NCBI RefSeq assembly: GCF_000515315.1
Contig: NZ_KI911562.1
Location: forward strand, 1,813,501 to 1,877,500
Direction of reading: 5' to 3'
Source: Asinibacterium sp. OR53
GTDB taxonomy: Bacteria > Bacteroidota > Bacteroidia > Chitinophagales > Chitinophagaceae
Length of the DNA stretch: 64,000 nt
The notes beneath the pieces are model-generated. The model did not search any database. It saw nothing but the letters and a program-made list of their open reading frames with translations, and was not told the origin of the DNA. Of the stretch, positions 1-8,355 are shown piece by piece (position 1 is the first letter of the stretch; every line of letters starts with the position of its first letter). Made by a program: the position numbers and the translations under genes.

Positions 1-55
1 GCTAAACTGCCGTACGGGTCAAACTGTACCGCGGGTTCGAATCCCGCCCTCACCG
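1..55 (+). tRNA. tRNA-Ser(GCT), 3' part only
   Basis: The window opens at the anticodon GCT (bases 1-3). It is followed by the 3' anticodon strand, a long variable arm closed by GTAC/GTAC (about 12-29), a T arm with GCGGG/CCCGC around TTCGAAT (31-47), the acceptor 3' strand CCTCACC (48-54) and discriminator G (55). A long variable arm with G73 is the serine signature. No CCA is encoded. The 5' half lies outside the window, so the identity rests on the anticodon read and the variable arm. Confidence 0.85.
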
Positions 56-71
56 CTTTCTTTTAATGGCC

Positions 72-145
72 CGGGAAGTAGCGCAGGCCGGTAGCGCACC
101 TGGTTTGGGACCAGGGGGTCGCAGGTTCGAATCCTGTCTTCCCGA
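72..145 (+). tRNA. tRNA-Pro(TGG)
   Basis: A complete cloverleaf. The acceptor stem CGGGAAG (72-78) pairs with CTTCCCG (138-144), the discriminator is A145, and the T arm is GCAGG/CCTGT around TTCGAAT. The anticodon stem CCTGG/CCAGG encloses loop TTTGGGA with anticodon TGG. C1-G72 with A73 is typical of bacterial proline tRNA. CCA is not encoded. It sits 16 bp after the serine tRNA, so the two are probably co-transcribed, and a strong terminator follows at once. Confidence 0.95.
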
Positions 146-148
146 CTT

Positions 149-188
149 AACAGGACAAGTCAAATTTATTTTTGGCTTGTCCTGTTTT
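149..188 (+). terminator. Terminator of the tRNA operon
   Basis: A 15-bp stem (149-163 with 172-186, one G-T wobble) with a short A/T loop is followed by TTTTA. It begins 3 bp after tRNA-Pro and closes the tRNA transcript. Confidence 0.85.
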
Positions 189-502
189 ATTTCCGCCTAA
201 ATTGATGTCTATCATGTAAATAAATTTGACAGCTTCATTTACCCTGACAGTTCGAAGTGAACTATTTTCAAAATGCAATTTATCAGGGAACATCGAACTT
301 CGACTCTGGTTTTAGAACATATTAGTTTACAATCTTTCCTTCCACGATCCCGATTCCGCTTTATTACAATTACGGCTTAACAATTAGATAATTCAATATT
401 ATTTTCACTGCTTCTAATTTTGCGGCTAAGAAACCTTCACACTTATAAGCCTTGAACGGCTGTCACGTTGTGCAATATTTTCGCTTATTAAAATTTAATT
501 AA
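189..502. other. Intergenic region upstream of the first TonB receptor
   Basis: No coding frame with a start is credible here. It holds interleaved inverted repeats at 242-303 (CCCTGA/TCAGGG and TCGAAGT/ACTTCGA), which could form two hairpins or an H-type pseudoknot. It also holds a TAATTTTG promoter-like -7 element at 415-422. No copy of the tRNA 3' end, which would mark an integration site, was seen. Confidence 0.5.
415..422 (+). promoter_or_regulatory. Putative Bacteroidota -7 element (TAATTTTG)
   Basis: An exact match to TAnnTTTG, the -7 consensus of the Bacteroidota primary sigma factor, 80 bp before the TonB receptor start at 503. No clear -33 TTG was found at the expected distance, so confidence is limited. 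Confidence 0.4.
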
Positions 503-3220
503 ATGAAGAGCAATTTCATTTTTTGGGGGAAACTTTTTTTCGTATTGACTATTACGATTTTGTGGTTCAGAGGCACTGCTCAGGTGAAAAACTCTCAATC
601 CGATTTAAGTAAAGATTCCATCATTCGGGTAACAGGGCATGTATCGAATGCACAAGGTAATCCTGTACCATATGTAAATGTAATGGTTGCGAAAACTATG
701 ATAAAAATTTCTTCTGATAAAGAAGGTTCCTATCTTGTTGAAGTGCCTTTCAATGGAAACTTGATTTTTAGTGCTGACGGATACAAAATGTATCATATTA
801 ATGTAGCAGGGAAAAACGAGATCAATGTTGTACTGGAAGACTCGACTTACAAGCTTGGTCACAACCTAAATGAAGTGGTTGTAACAGCTCGTGCAGGAGC
901 AGGCAGTCGCAATAAACTTACCACCAGCTATTCTGTTACCAATATCGGATACAACGCACTGAGTTTACAGGCGCCTACCAGCGTAACGGAGAGTTTGAAA
1001 TCTGTACCTGGTTTTTGGGTAGAAGCCTCCGGCGGCGAAGCCAGCGGTAATGTAAGAGCAAGAGGTGTTCCGGTCGATGGTTATGGTTCTATTCAATTGC
1101 TGGAAGACGGAATTCCCGTACAACATGATCCGGCATTGGGTTATCTGAATGGGGATCAGGTATTTCGTTTCGATGAGAGTATCCAGTCTATCGAAGTTGT
1201 AAGGGGCGGTCCGTCCAGCATCTTTTATTCCAATGCACCAGCCGGAGCTGTGAACTATATCCCAAGGGCTGTTGGCAACAAAACGGAAGGTATTTTCAAA
1301 TTAACCGTGGGTGATGGCAATCTTTTCAGGCAAGATATTTGGGTAGGCGCTCCGATTAACGATTGGAAACTTTCGGTAGGCGGATTTTACCGTACAGGAA
1401 ACGGGGTGCGTAACCCCGGCTTTACGGGAAATCATGGAGGACAGTTCCGTATTTCGCTCGGGCGCAAATGGGATAAATCGTCTTTCAACCTCGATTTTAA
1501 ACGGCTGGACGACAATGTAATGCTGTATTTGGGACTTCCCATGGTATATAAAAACGGCAAGATCGTGGCAGTGCCCGGAGTAGACGGGAACTATGGAACC
1601 ATCGCAGGACCGGAGACACAAAAAGTAGAGATGATACAGGGAGATGGCAGCCTGTACAATTTCGATAATACAGTTGGTACGCAGGTCAAAAGAAACCAGC
1701 TGACCGCAAAATTTAATACGGAAATATTCGATAAGTGGGTCTTGAAAAATACATTCCGCTACAGCAATACAACGACACAGCGAAACGGTGTTTTCCCCAA
1801 TTCTTTACTAAGCGCTAAGTCCTTCTTAAAAAGCCAATCCAATCTTTTGGCAACTGTTCCCAACGCGCAGAGTTTGGGTTTACAATATGTAACCTCCGGA
1901 GCATCTTTCGATACAATTAATCAAAACGGTAATGGTTTGATGATATTGGGAGGTATGAGGGGCCTGACTTTGCCGGTGACCGAAACCAACAACGATCTTC
2001 ACATTTCTCATTTTTTCATGACGGGAGAATCAAAACATGATTTCAACTTCGGGTATTATTATTCCCATTTTGAAGAAAACTTCACCCGCTATTCATCTGT
2101 TGGATTACTGGACGTGCAGAACAATGCGAAATTGCTGAACCTGGTGGCATTAGATGGCAGTGGAAATGTGTTGTCGACTTTCACCAATAATGGAATATAC
2201 CGTTATGGATATGAATATGCAAATGCACACGGCGAACAGACCACTAATGCTCTGTATTTAAGTGACGAATGGGAGATCACACGTGCTTTGCGCATTGATG
2301 GAGGAATACGTTGGGAAACCGTCCAGACACAGGGTGTTGTGGAACAGACAAAGAACGTGAATCTCGGAACTTTTGCTACTTCTAATATAATGACCGGCAA
2401 CAGGTTATTCCCGGGATACAATCAAACATTCAATTACACGACATGGACATTGGGTGTGAACTATCAGTTTTCCAACAATATGGGTGCTTTTGCCCGATAT
2501 ACTGCTGCGGCACGTATTCCAGGCCTGGGAACCTATGTTACCAATGTCAAGGCAGTTCCTTTGACGCAGACAATGAACCTGGGTGAAATAGGGTATAAGT
2601 ATGGTTCTGATAAAGTTTCTCTTTACGCAACGGGATTCTATACGAAATACAACGATGTAGGCTTTACCAACTATGTATTTAACCCGAACGGTACTAACAA
2701 TCCCCAGACTTTATATGCGAATACCCAAACATTTGGCTTGGAATTAGAAGGTGCTTATTATCCTTATAAATGGTTTGATATTTCTGCGACATCCACTTTG
2801 CAAAGTGCGAAATACAAAGGGCTGGTCTATACAGACCAATCCGGCAATCTGAAGAACTATAACGGAAACCAGCTTATCAGGATACCGGCTGTTTCTTTCA
2901 GGGTAGTACCAGGGTTCAATGTTTTCGGTGATCGTGTGCGGCTGCAGGCCCCTATTGAGTATGAAGGAAAGCGTTATGTAGATGTTGCCAACTCCGTTGT
3001 GCTTCCCAGTTATGTAAAAATAGATATAAATGCTCAGGTAAAGGTAACCGACAAAATATCCCTTTTCGGAGTGATAGACAATCTCAACAATTCTTTGGGA
3101 CTCACGGAAGGAAACCCGCGTCAGGGTGAGGTGCAAAACGCGGATTATGGTGCAACCTCTTTCATTGCCCGTCCGCTCATCGGCAGGAGTTACAAAATTT
3201 CCCTCCGTTACAAATTCTGA
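503..3220 (+). CDS. TonB-dependent outer-membrane receptor with CarboxypepD_reg domain
   Basis: A 905-residue outer-membrane transporter. Residues 1-27 are a signal peptide ending in AQ, residues about 40-112 are a carboxypeptidase-regulatory-like beta-sandwich, and NEVVVTA (123-129) leads into the plug domain (about 135-255) with the usual VRGGPSSIFY motif. A long beta-barrel follows, ending in the aromatic terminus RYKF. The architecture resembles FecA-type receptors more than SusC: it is shorter and has no SusD partner. The stop codon overlaps the start of the next gene (TGATG at 3218-3222), so translation with the PHP hydrolase is probably coupled. That suggests the receptor imports the hydrolase substrate or its product. 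The ligand cannot be read from sequence. Confidence 0.9.
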   Translation: MKSNFIFWGKLFFVLTITILWFRGTAQVKNSQSDLSKDSIIRVTGHVSNAQGNPVPYVNVMVAKTMIKISSDKEGSYLVEVPFNGNLIFSADGYKMYHINVAGKNEINVVLEDSTYKLGHNLNEVVVTARAGAGSRNKLTTSYSVTNIGYNALSLQAPTSVTESLKSVPGFWVEASGGEASGNVRARGVPVDGYGSIQLLEDGIPVQHDPALGYLNGDQVFRFDESIQSIEVVRGGPSSIFYSNAPAGAVNYIPRAVGNKTEGIFKLTVGDGNLFRQDIWVGAPINDWKLSVGGFYRTGNGVRNPGFTGNHGGQFRISLGRKWDKSSFNLDFKRLDDNVMLYLGLPMVYKNGKIVAVPGVDGNYGTIAGPETQKVEMIQGDGSLYNFDNTVGTQVKRNQLTAKFNTEIFDKWVLKNTFRYSNTTTQRNGVFPNSLLSAKSFLKSQSNLLATVPNAQSLGLQYVTSGASFDTINQNGNGLMILGGMRGLTLPVTETNNDLHISHFFMTGESKHDFNFGYYYSHFEENFTRYSSVGLLDVQNNAKLLNLVALDGSGNVLSTFTNNGIYRYGYEYANAHGEQTTNALYLSDEWEITRALRIDGGIRWETVQTQGVVEQTKNVNLGTFATSNIMTGNRLFPGYNQTFNYTTWTLGVNYQFSNNMGAFARYTAAARIPGLGTYVTNVKAVPLTQTMNLGEIGYKYGSDKVSLYATGFYTKYNDVGFTNYVFNPNGTNNPQTLYANTQTFGLELEGAYYPYKWFDISATSTLQSAKYKGLVYTDQSGNLKNYNGNQLIRIPAVSFRVVPGFNVFGDRVRLQAPIEYEGKRYVDVANSVVLPSYVKIDINAQVKVTDKISLFGVIDNLNNSLGLTEGNPRQGEVQNADYGATSFIARPLIGRSYKISLRYKF

Positions 3221-4749
3221 TGATGAGGAGACATTCCGGTGTGGTGGGTTTAATGGGGGTTGTTATAGTCGCTGCCTTTTCCGGTAGTGTGAATGGACAA
3301 AGCAAACCTAATGATCGAATTACAACACAACCGTATAAGATATTAAAGGGAACGATCAGCAGGAAAGACTATCAACGATATATCGAAGCGCCTTTTGTAT
3401 TGCCTAAAGGTGTAAAAAGGCTGACAGTGGAATTTTCATACAACAAAAAAGAGGATCGTACCACTGTTGACCTGGGTTTGCTGGACCCTCAGGGTTTCCG
3501 CGGATGGAGTGGCGGGGCGAGGAAAGGATTTACAATCAGCAGGGAAGAAGCGACCCCAGGATATTTTTCCGGACCGCTTCCTTCCGGAACATGGAAGCTA
3601 TTATTGGGAATTCCCAATATACGTACCGGCGTTATTGCGGAATATGAAGCAAAGGTGTTCATCGATACCATCACTAAGATCACGGAATTTTATGATAGGC
3701 CTATCTGTGCTCAGCCCGGATGGTATCGTGGAGATCTCCACATGCATAGCGGAAACAGTGATGGCAAATGCGTTTCGCAAGAGGGTGATGAAGTTCCCAC
3801 TCCCGTTTATCGGGTAGCAGCCGCAGCTGTAAATAAAGGGTTGGATTTTATAGCCCTGACAGACCACAATACGAGAGCGCAATCCGAAGCTTTACGCGAA
3901 CTGGAACCTGCTTTCAATAAAATATTGTTTGTGCCGGGGCAGGAAATTACTACATTCTTTGGCCATGCCAACGTATTTGGATTGATAGATTTCCTTGACT
4001 TTCGGATGACGCAACCTTCGTATGCGCAAGCGAAGAAATGGATGGATGTGGCCAATCGCTCCGGTGGTATCATATCCATCAACCATCCAGGTGTTCCTTC
4101 CGGGGAGAACTGCATGGGCTGTGGTTGGCAGATAGATCATATTCCTAATAAAGTGATCACGGCTGTTGAACTCATCAATGGCGGTTCACTGACTTATGGG
4201 GCAGAATCGTTTATCCAGGGTTGGAATTTATGGCACAAGATGTTGAAAGAGGGGCAACAGGTAACTGCCATAGGAGGTAGTGACGATCACCATGCGGGAG
4301 AAAAAAAAGGAGCTCCCGGCACTATTGGAAACCCCACTACGGTCGTATATATGAAAGAACTATCCGTAAAAGGGATGTTGGACGGCATACGCAGTGGCCG
4401 GGTCTTTATCGATATCGACGGTAAGAAAGATCATTTTCTGGACTTATCAGCGAGGACTAATGCTAATGAAGCGTATATGGGAAACATCCTGGAAATAAAG
4501 CCTTTTGATAGCGTATACCTGACAGCTGAAGTTGCGGGTGTTCCGAATGGCAAGGTCGAATTCATCTTAGATGGAGAATTGAATCCAGATCTTGCGCGAA
4601 CGATACCTTCCGATCAGAAAAGAATATCCGTTTCATGGAAAGCAGGTAAAGGAAACCATTTCATCTATGCAAAAGTCAGTGAAGCAAACGGGAAACTGGT
4701 TATGGTAAGTAATCCTGTTTATATCAAAGCTGTATCGTTGCAGCAATAG
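3220..4749 (+). CDS. CehA/McbA-type PHP-domain metallohydrolase, secreted
   Basis: 509 residues with a signal peptide (about 1-27), an N-terminal beta-rich domain (30-155) and a PHP-type metal-dependent hydrolase domain. Metal-ligand motifs are visible in order: DLHMHSGNSDG (172-182), TDHN (214-217), NHP (288-290) and GSDDHH (353-358). The C-terminus (about 405-500) looks like a beta-sandwich. The family includes carbamate and phosphoester hydrolases, so the reaction here is a metal-dependent ester or amide cleavage of unknown substrate, probably periplasmic. An alternative ATG lies one codon downstream (3223). Overlap with the TonB receptor gene supports a receptor-hydrolase unit. The exact substrate remains unknown. 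Confidence 0.85.
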   Translation: MMRRHSGVVGLMGVVIVAAFSGSVNGQSKPNDRITTQPYKILKGTISRKDYQRYIEAPFVLPKGVKRLTVEFSYNKKEDRTTVDLGLLDPQGFRGWSGGARKGFTISREEATPGYFSGPLPSGTWKLLLGIPNIRTGVIAEYEAKVFIDTITKITEFYDRPICAQPGWYRGDLHMHSGNSDGKCVSQEGDEVPTPVYRVAAAAVNKGLDFIALTDHNTRAQSEALRELEPAFNKILFVPGQEITTFFGHANVFGLIDFLDFRMTQPSYAQAKKWMDVANRSGGIISINHPGVPSGENCMGCGWQIDHIPNKVITAVELINGGSLTYGAESFIQGWNLWHKMLKEGQQVTAIGGSDDHHAGEKKGAPGTIGNPTTVVYMKELSVKGMLDGIRSGRVFIDIDGKKDHFLDLSARTNANEAYMGNILEIKPFDSVYLTAEVAGVPNGKVEFILDGELNPDLARTIPSDQKRISVSWKAGKGNHFIYAKVSEANGKLVMVSNPVYIKAVSLQQ

Positions 4750-4812
4750 TGTTGTTTACAATTAATTTCTGTATCGTAATCTTCGCTTAACATTCATTTT
4801 TGTTTGCGGGTA

Positions 4813-4820
4813 TAATTTTG
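4813..4820 (+). promoter_or_regulatory. Putative -7 element (TAATTTTG) of the Oar-like gene
   Basis: TAnnTTTG match 22 bp before the start at 4843, followed by CG as in other elements of this window. No clear -33 box. Confidence 0.4.
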
Positions 4821-4842
4821 CGCTCATCTAAAACACGCTGCA

Positions 4843-7800
4843 ATGAATAACTATGCCCTGAAAGCGAGACTGCTTTTTATTTTTTCTATTGGATGGTTGC
4901 TGGTAAATGCACAAACGAATACCTCTATCAACGGTTTTATAAGAGCTTCCAAAGGCAGCTTTTTGCCTGGCGCTGTCATTAGTATTAAGAACGAATCAAC
5001 CGGCTTTGTATACAAAGGTATCTCCAACCTGAAAGGATTTTACCAGGTCATCGACCTGCCGCTGGGTGGTCCCTACACCATTACCGCGTCTTATACCGGA
5101 TATGGGACGATGCAAAAATCTGGTTATACCATAGCGATCGGTGAGAACCTAAAAGCCGATTTTGAACTGTCAGACCAGGTAACCGAACTGAAAGAAGTAG
5201 TGATTACATCCAGAAAAGATATTTACAGCAAAGTGTCACCGGTAGGAACGGCCAAAAAACTGGGTACCCAGGAGATCAAAGTGATACCGGCGAATAGTCG
5301 CAATTTCCAGGACCTTGCCAACATATCACCGCTGACAGGAGTGTCACCGGCTAATAATCCCAGTCTGAGTATCGGCGGTACCCGGGAAAGTTCTACAGGC
5401 ATTACATTGGATGGTATGAACCAACGCTTCATGATGAATGGCGGGTTGCTGCCCATTTTCACCATATCTATTGAAGCCATCAAAGAATACGAAGTATCTA
5501 CCAACAACTATGATGTGTTGCAGGGGCGTCAGGGTGGCGGCGCCATCAACGTGATCAGTAAATCGGGTACCAATAACTTTACCGGTTCTGCCTTCTTTTA
5601 CAACCGAAGCAATAGACTTACCGCCGCCAATGATTACCTGGGCAGAACACTGAAAGATTTTAATATCAACCAGTATGGTTTTTCACTGGGTGGCCCCATC
5701 ATCAAAAATAAGTTGCATTTTTTCACTGCTTTCGATTTCGAGAGCAAGAGTCAGCCTATTTCAGTGCTGGATGTGCATGACCTGACAACAGAAAAAGCAG
5801 AAGGCATTTCTGCTGCCAATCTTCAACGATTCCTGAATATTCTGAATACCAAATATGGTCTCCCCAATCCTGCTGACCAGGTTGGATTGTATTTATTCAA
5901 GCCCATCAGCCGGACTTTTTTTGGCCGCCTGGATTATAAACTGAATGACCGCAATACATTAACGCTGAGAACAAACTATTCGTCGCAGGAGAGTGAGTTC
6001 TCGCCTTATGCCTATCCTGATAATACGGCAGTGAAAGAATCATATGGTTCACACCTGATCAAATTGTTTTCTACACAATTATCATTGAAAACAAAATTGA
6101 CTGATAAGCTGACCAATGATTTCAAAATACAATACCTGAAAGCGCAGCGGGATTTTATTCCTTATTCCAATTTGCCAAGAGGCTTTGTAAATATCGCTTC
6201 CACACTACAGGACGGTACCAAGGTAACCAAGGCTTTCCAATTCGGGGGAAACCGGATTGCACCGGAAAAGCAGGGTGAACAGCAATTGCAGTTTGTAGAG
6301 AACCTGAACCTGCAAACCGGCAAGTTTCATTTTACTTTCGGAACGGATAACCTGATCACTTTCACTCATACGCTGAATACCAATGAGCAGGGAGGCCTGT
6401 TCCAGTTTTCCAGCCTTGACGATCTGGACAACCTCAAACCCAACGCTTATACCCGACTGGTTCCCTTGAATCCTTCCAACGGATATGCGCAATACCTGAA
6501 CCAGACGGCCCTTGATTTAGCTGCATACGGACAGATTGATTACCGGATGAATTCCAGGATGAATATCACAGGTGGCCTTCGCTGGGATGCCACTGTGTTT
6601 ACTTCGAAGCCCGGATATAACCCGCTTGTGTTTCAGGTATTGGGTAAACGGACGGATAAAGTAGCGCAGGACTTTACCAATATCCAGCCACGCATACAAT
6701 TCACGTATGACCTGAAAGGCGACCAGACCTCAGTGCTCCAGGTCGGATCGGGGCTCTTTTCTGCCAATATTGTGCACTGGGCACAGTTGAGCAATATCCT
6801 GCAATCCGGTTTGAACCTGTCCAATGTGGTGTATCCTGCCAATAATCTTCCTGTACCTAATTACCCTTCTTACAGGAATGACATCAATACAGTTCCGGGT
6901 GTGCCTGCCAACAGCGGTCCCATCCCCGCTTATATTAATTTGATCGGCGATGATTTCCATGCTCCCATGACCTGGAAGAACAACATATCTTTCAAACAGT
7001 TTTTCAATAAAACTTTTTATGCGGGCATCAATCTTTATCATGCTTATACCTATCACAATTACCGGTATGTTGACCTGAACCTGCGCGCTGCTCCTGATTT
7101 CAGACTGGCCAATGAAGGAAACAGAGGTGTGTTTGCAACAGCCGATAAAGTAGCCGTGGCGAATCCTGCTAACCCGAAGGTGATCAGTTACCCGATCGCC
7201 TATAAAGATGTGGTCGCACATCCTGAGTTTGGCCGCGTGCTCGAATTGAATGGCGATTCCCATATCTGGCAAATGGGTGCCGTACTGGAAGCAGGCGTTA
7301 TACTGCCTTCCAATGGTATGATCAGCGCATCTTATACCCTCAACAAAACGGAAGATGATAATTCTTATAACTGTTGTATTGCTCGTACTACTTACAGCAG
7401 TGGTAACATCGCAGATGATCCGAGAAGCCTGGCCGTGAATCGCGGTGGAGCTAATACTGACTTCAGGAATAAAGTAGTGGTTACAGGTATTTCTCCGGAA
7501 GTGTTTGGCTTCCAGTTGGGATTGAAATATGTAGGAATTTCCGGTAATCCCTGGACACCTGTGATATTGGGAGATATTACAGGCGATGCTTCCAGTCTTA
7601 CCATCAACAACAATAAAAGAGCATTTATTTTTGACCCGGCTGTGATCAATGCCAACCCCAACGCCACTCCTTTTGAAAAGCAGTTGGCTACGGATTTGCT
7701 AACCCTCATGAATAACCCGGCGAATACAGCCGGTAAATACCTGAAAGATCATCTTGGACAAATGGCGTCACGAAATGAAATGCATAACCCGTTCTGGAGT

Positions 7801-8103
7801 AATATTGATATCAGTTTGTCCTATACATTGAGTAAGAAACTGATTCCCGCCCTGAAAAACAACAAGCTGATTTTTCAGGCACAGGTATTCAATTTTGCCA
7901 ACCTGCTGGATAAAAATGCCGGAAAAAGAAATATAGTATCAGGCACCAACCAGCAGTTGTTCAGGACATTAGGTCTGGACCCGGTTGCCAAGGCACAGGG
8001 AAGAATACAATACGCCTACCAGGTAAACCCCAGTTTTGGACAGTTAATACCCGCGAACGACCGTTACCAGGTGCAATTGGGTATACGCTATGAATTCCGG
8101 TAA
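4843..8103 (+). CDS. Oar-like TonB-dependent receptor
   Basis: A 1086-residue outer-membrane protein. It has a signal peptide (1-24, ending NAQ), a carboxypeptidase-regulatory-like domain (25-112), the hinge KEVVITS (117-123), then a plug and a very long barrel ending in YEFR. The plug contains the GGTRESSTGITLDGMN region typical of the Oar family, whose members are large TonB receptors first described in Myxococcus and common in Bacteroidota. No SusD gene is adjacent. It has its own -7 element and is followed by a strong terminator (8176-8206), so it is probably monocistronic. The ligand, likely a peptide, protein fragment or glycan, cannot be inferred. Confidence 0.88.
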   Translation: MNNYALKARLLFIFSIGWLLVNAQTNTSINGFIRASKGSFLPGAVISIKNESTGFVYKGISNLKGFYQVIDLPLGGPYTITASYTGYGTMQKSGYTIAIGENLKADFELSDQVTELKEVVITSRKDIYSKVSPVGTAKKLGTQEIKVIPANSRNFQDLANISPLTGVSPANNPSLSIGGTRESSTGITLDGMNQRFMMNGGLLPIFTISIEAIKEYEVSTNNYDVLQGRQGGGAINVISKSGTNNFTGSAFFYNRSNRLTAANDYLGRTLKDFNINQYGFSLGGPIIKNKLHFFTAFDFESKSQPISVLDVHDLTTEKAEGISAANLQRFLNILNTKYGLPNPADQVGLYLFKPISRTFFGRLDYKLNDRNTLTLRTNYSSQESEFSPYAYPDNTAVKESYGSHLIKLFSTQLSLKTKLTDKLTNDFKIQYLKAQRDFIPYSNLPRGFVNIASTLQDGTKVTKAFQFGGNRIAPEKQGEQQLQFVENLNLQTGKFHFTFGTDNLITFTHTLNTNEQGGLFQFSSLDDLDNLKPNAYTRLVPLNPSNGYAQYLNQTALDLAAYGQIDYRMNSRMNITGGLRWDATVFTSKPGYNPLVFQVLGKRTDKVAQDFTNIQPRIQFTYDLKGDQTSVLQVGSGLFSANIVHWAQLSNILQSGLNLSNVVYPANNLPVPNYPSYRNDINTVPGVPANSGPIPAYINLIGDDFHAPMTWKNNISFKQFFNKTFYAGINLYHAYTYHNYRYVDLNLRAAPDFRLANEGNRGVFATADKVAVANPANPKVISYPIAYKDVVAHPEFGRVLELNGDSHIWQMGAVLEAGVILPSNGMISASYTLNKTEDDNSYNCCIARTTYSSGNIADDPRSLAVNRGGANTDFRNKVVVTGISPEVFGFQLGLKYVGISGNPWTPVILGDITGDASSLTINNNKRAFIFDPAVINANPNATPFEKQLATDLLTLMNNPANTAGKYLKDHLGQMASRNEMHNPFWSNIDISLSYTLSKKLIPALKNNKLIFQAQVFNFANLLDKNAGKRNIVSGTNQQLFRTLGLDPVAKAQGRIQYAYQVNPSFGQLIPANDRYQVQLGIRYEFR

Positions 8104-8175
8104 TAGTATTTAATAAGCATCTGACATCCAGGGACAGAGGTATCAAAACCGAGGCCCTTACGAATGAATGACTTG

Positions 8176-8206
8176 AAGGACAATCTTAAGCAAGATTGTC
8201 CTTTTT
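8176..8206 (+). terminator. Strong intrinsic terminator after the Oar-like gene
   Basis: A perfect 12-bp stem (8176-8187 with 8192-8203) with tetraloop AAGC, followed by a T run. It lies 72 bp after the receptor stop. It also shows that a start for the next gene at 8164 is not credible, because translation would cross this terminator. Confidence 0.9.
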
Positions 8207-8269
8207 CATTGATAATAGCCCATGGACAAGAAAATAAGTGTACAAAATACCTTTATAGTCCCAATCCCC

Positions 8270-8277
8270 TATATTTG
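8270..8277 (+). promoter_or_regulatory. Putative -7 element (TATATTTG) of the GH51 gene
   Basis: Exact TAnnTTTG match, downstream of the terminator at 8176-8206 and about 80 bp before the chosen GH51 start at 8356. It supports the short form of the gene. No clear -33 box. Confidence 0.45.
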
Positions 8278-8355
8278 TTTTGCGATGCCTATGCTTTGGC
8301 GCACCAAAGCCATGTTTTATCTGGAACGTTCCGAAAAGTAAACCGCTCTATAGTC

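Noticed and set aside
72..502. Integration site or genomic island at tRNA-Pro
   Set aside because: No integrase, no repeated copy of the tRNA 3' end and no abrupt change of gene type downstream were found.
8164..8355. N-terminal extension of GH51 to an ATG at 8164
   Set aside because: The extension crosses a strong terminator (8176-8206) and a -7 element (8270) and would place the signal peptide 64 residues inside the protein.
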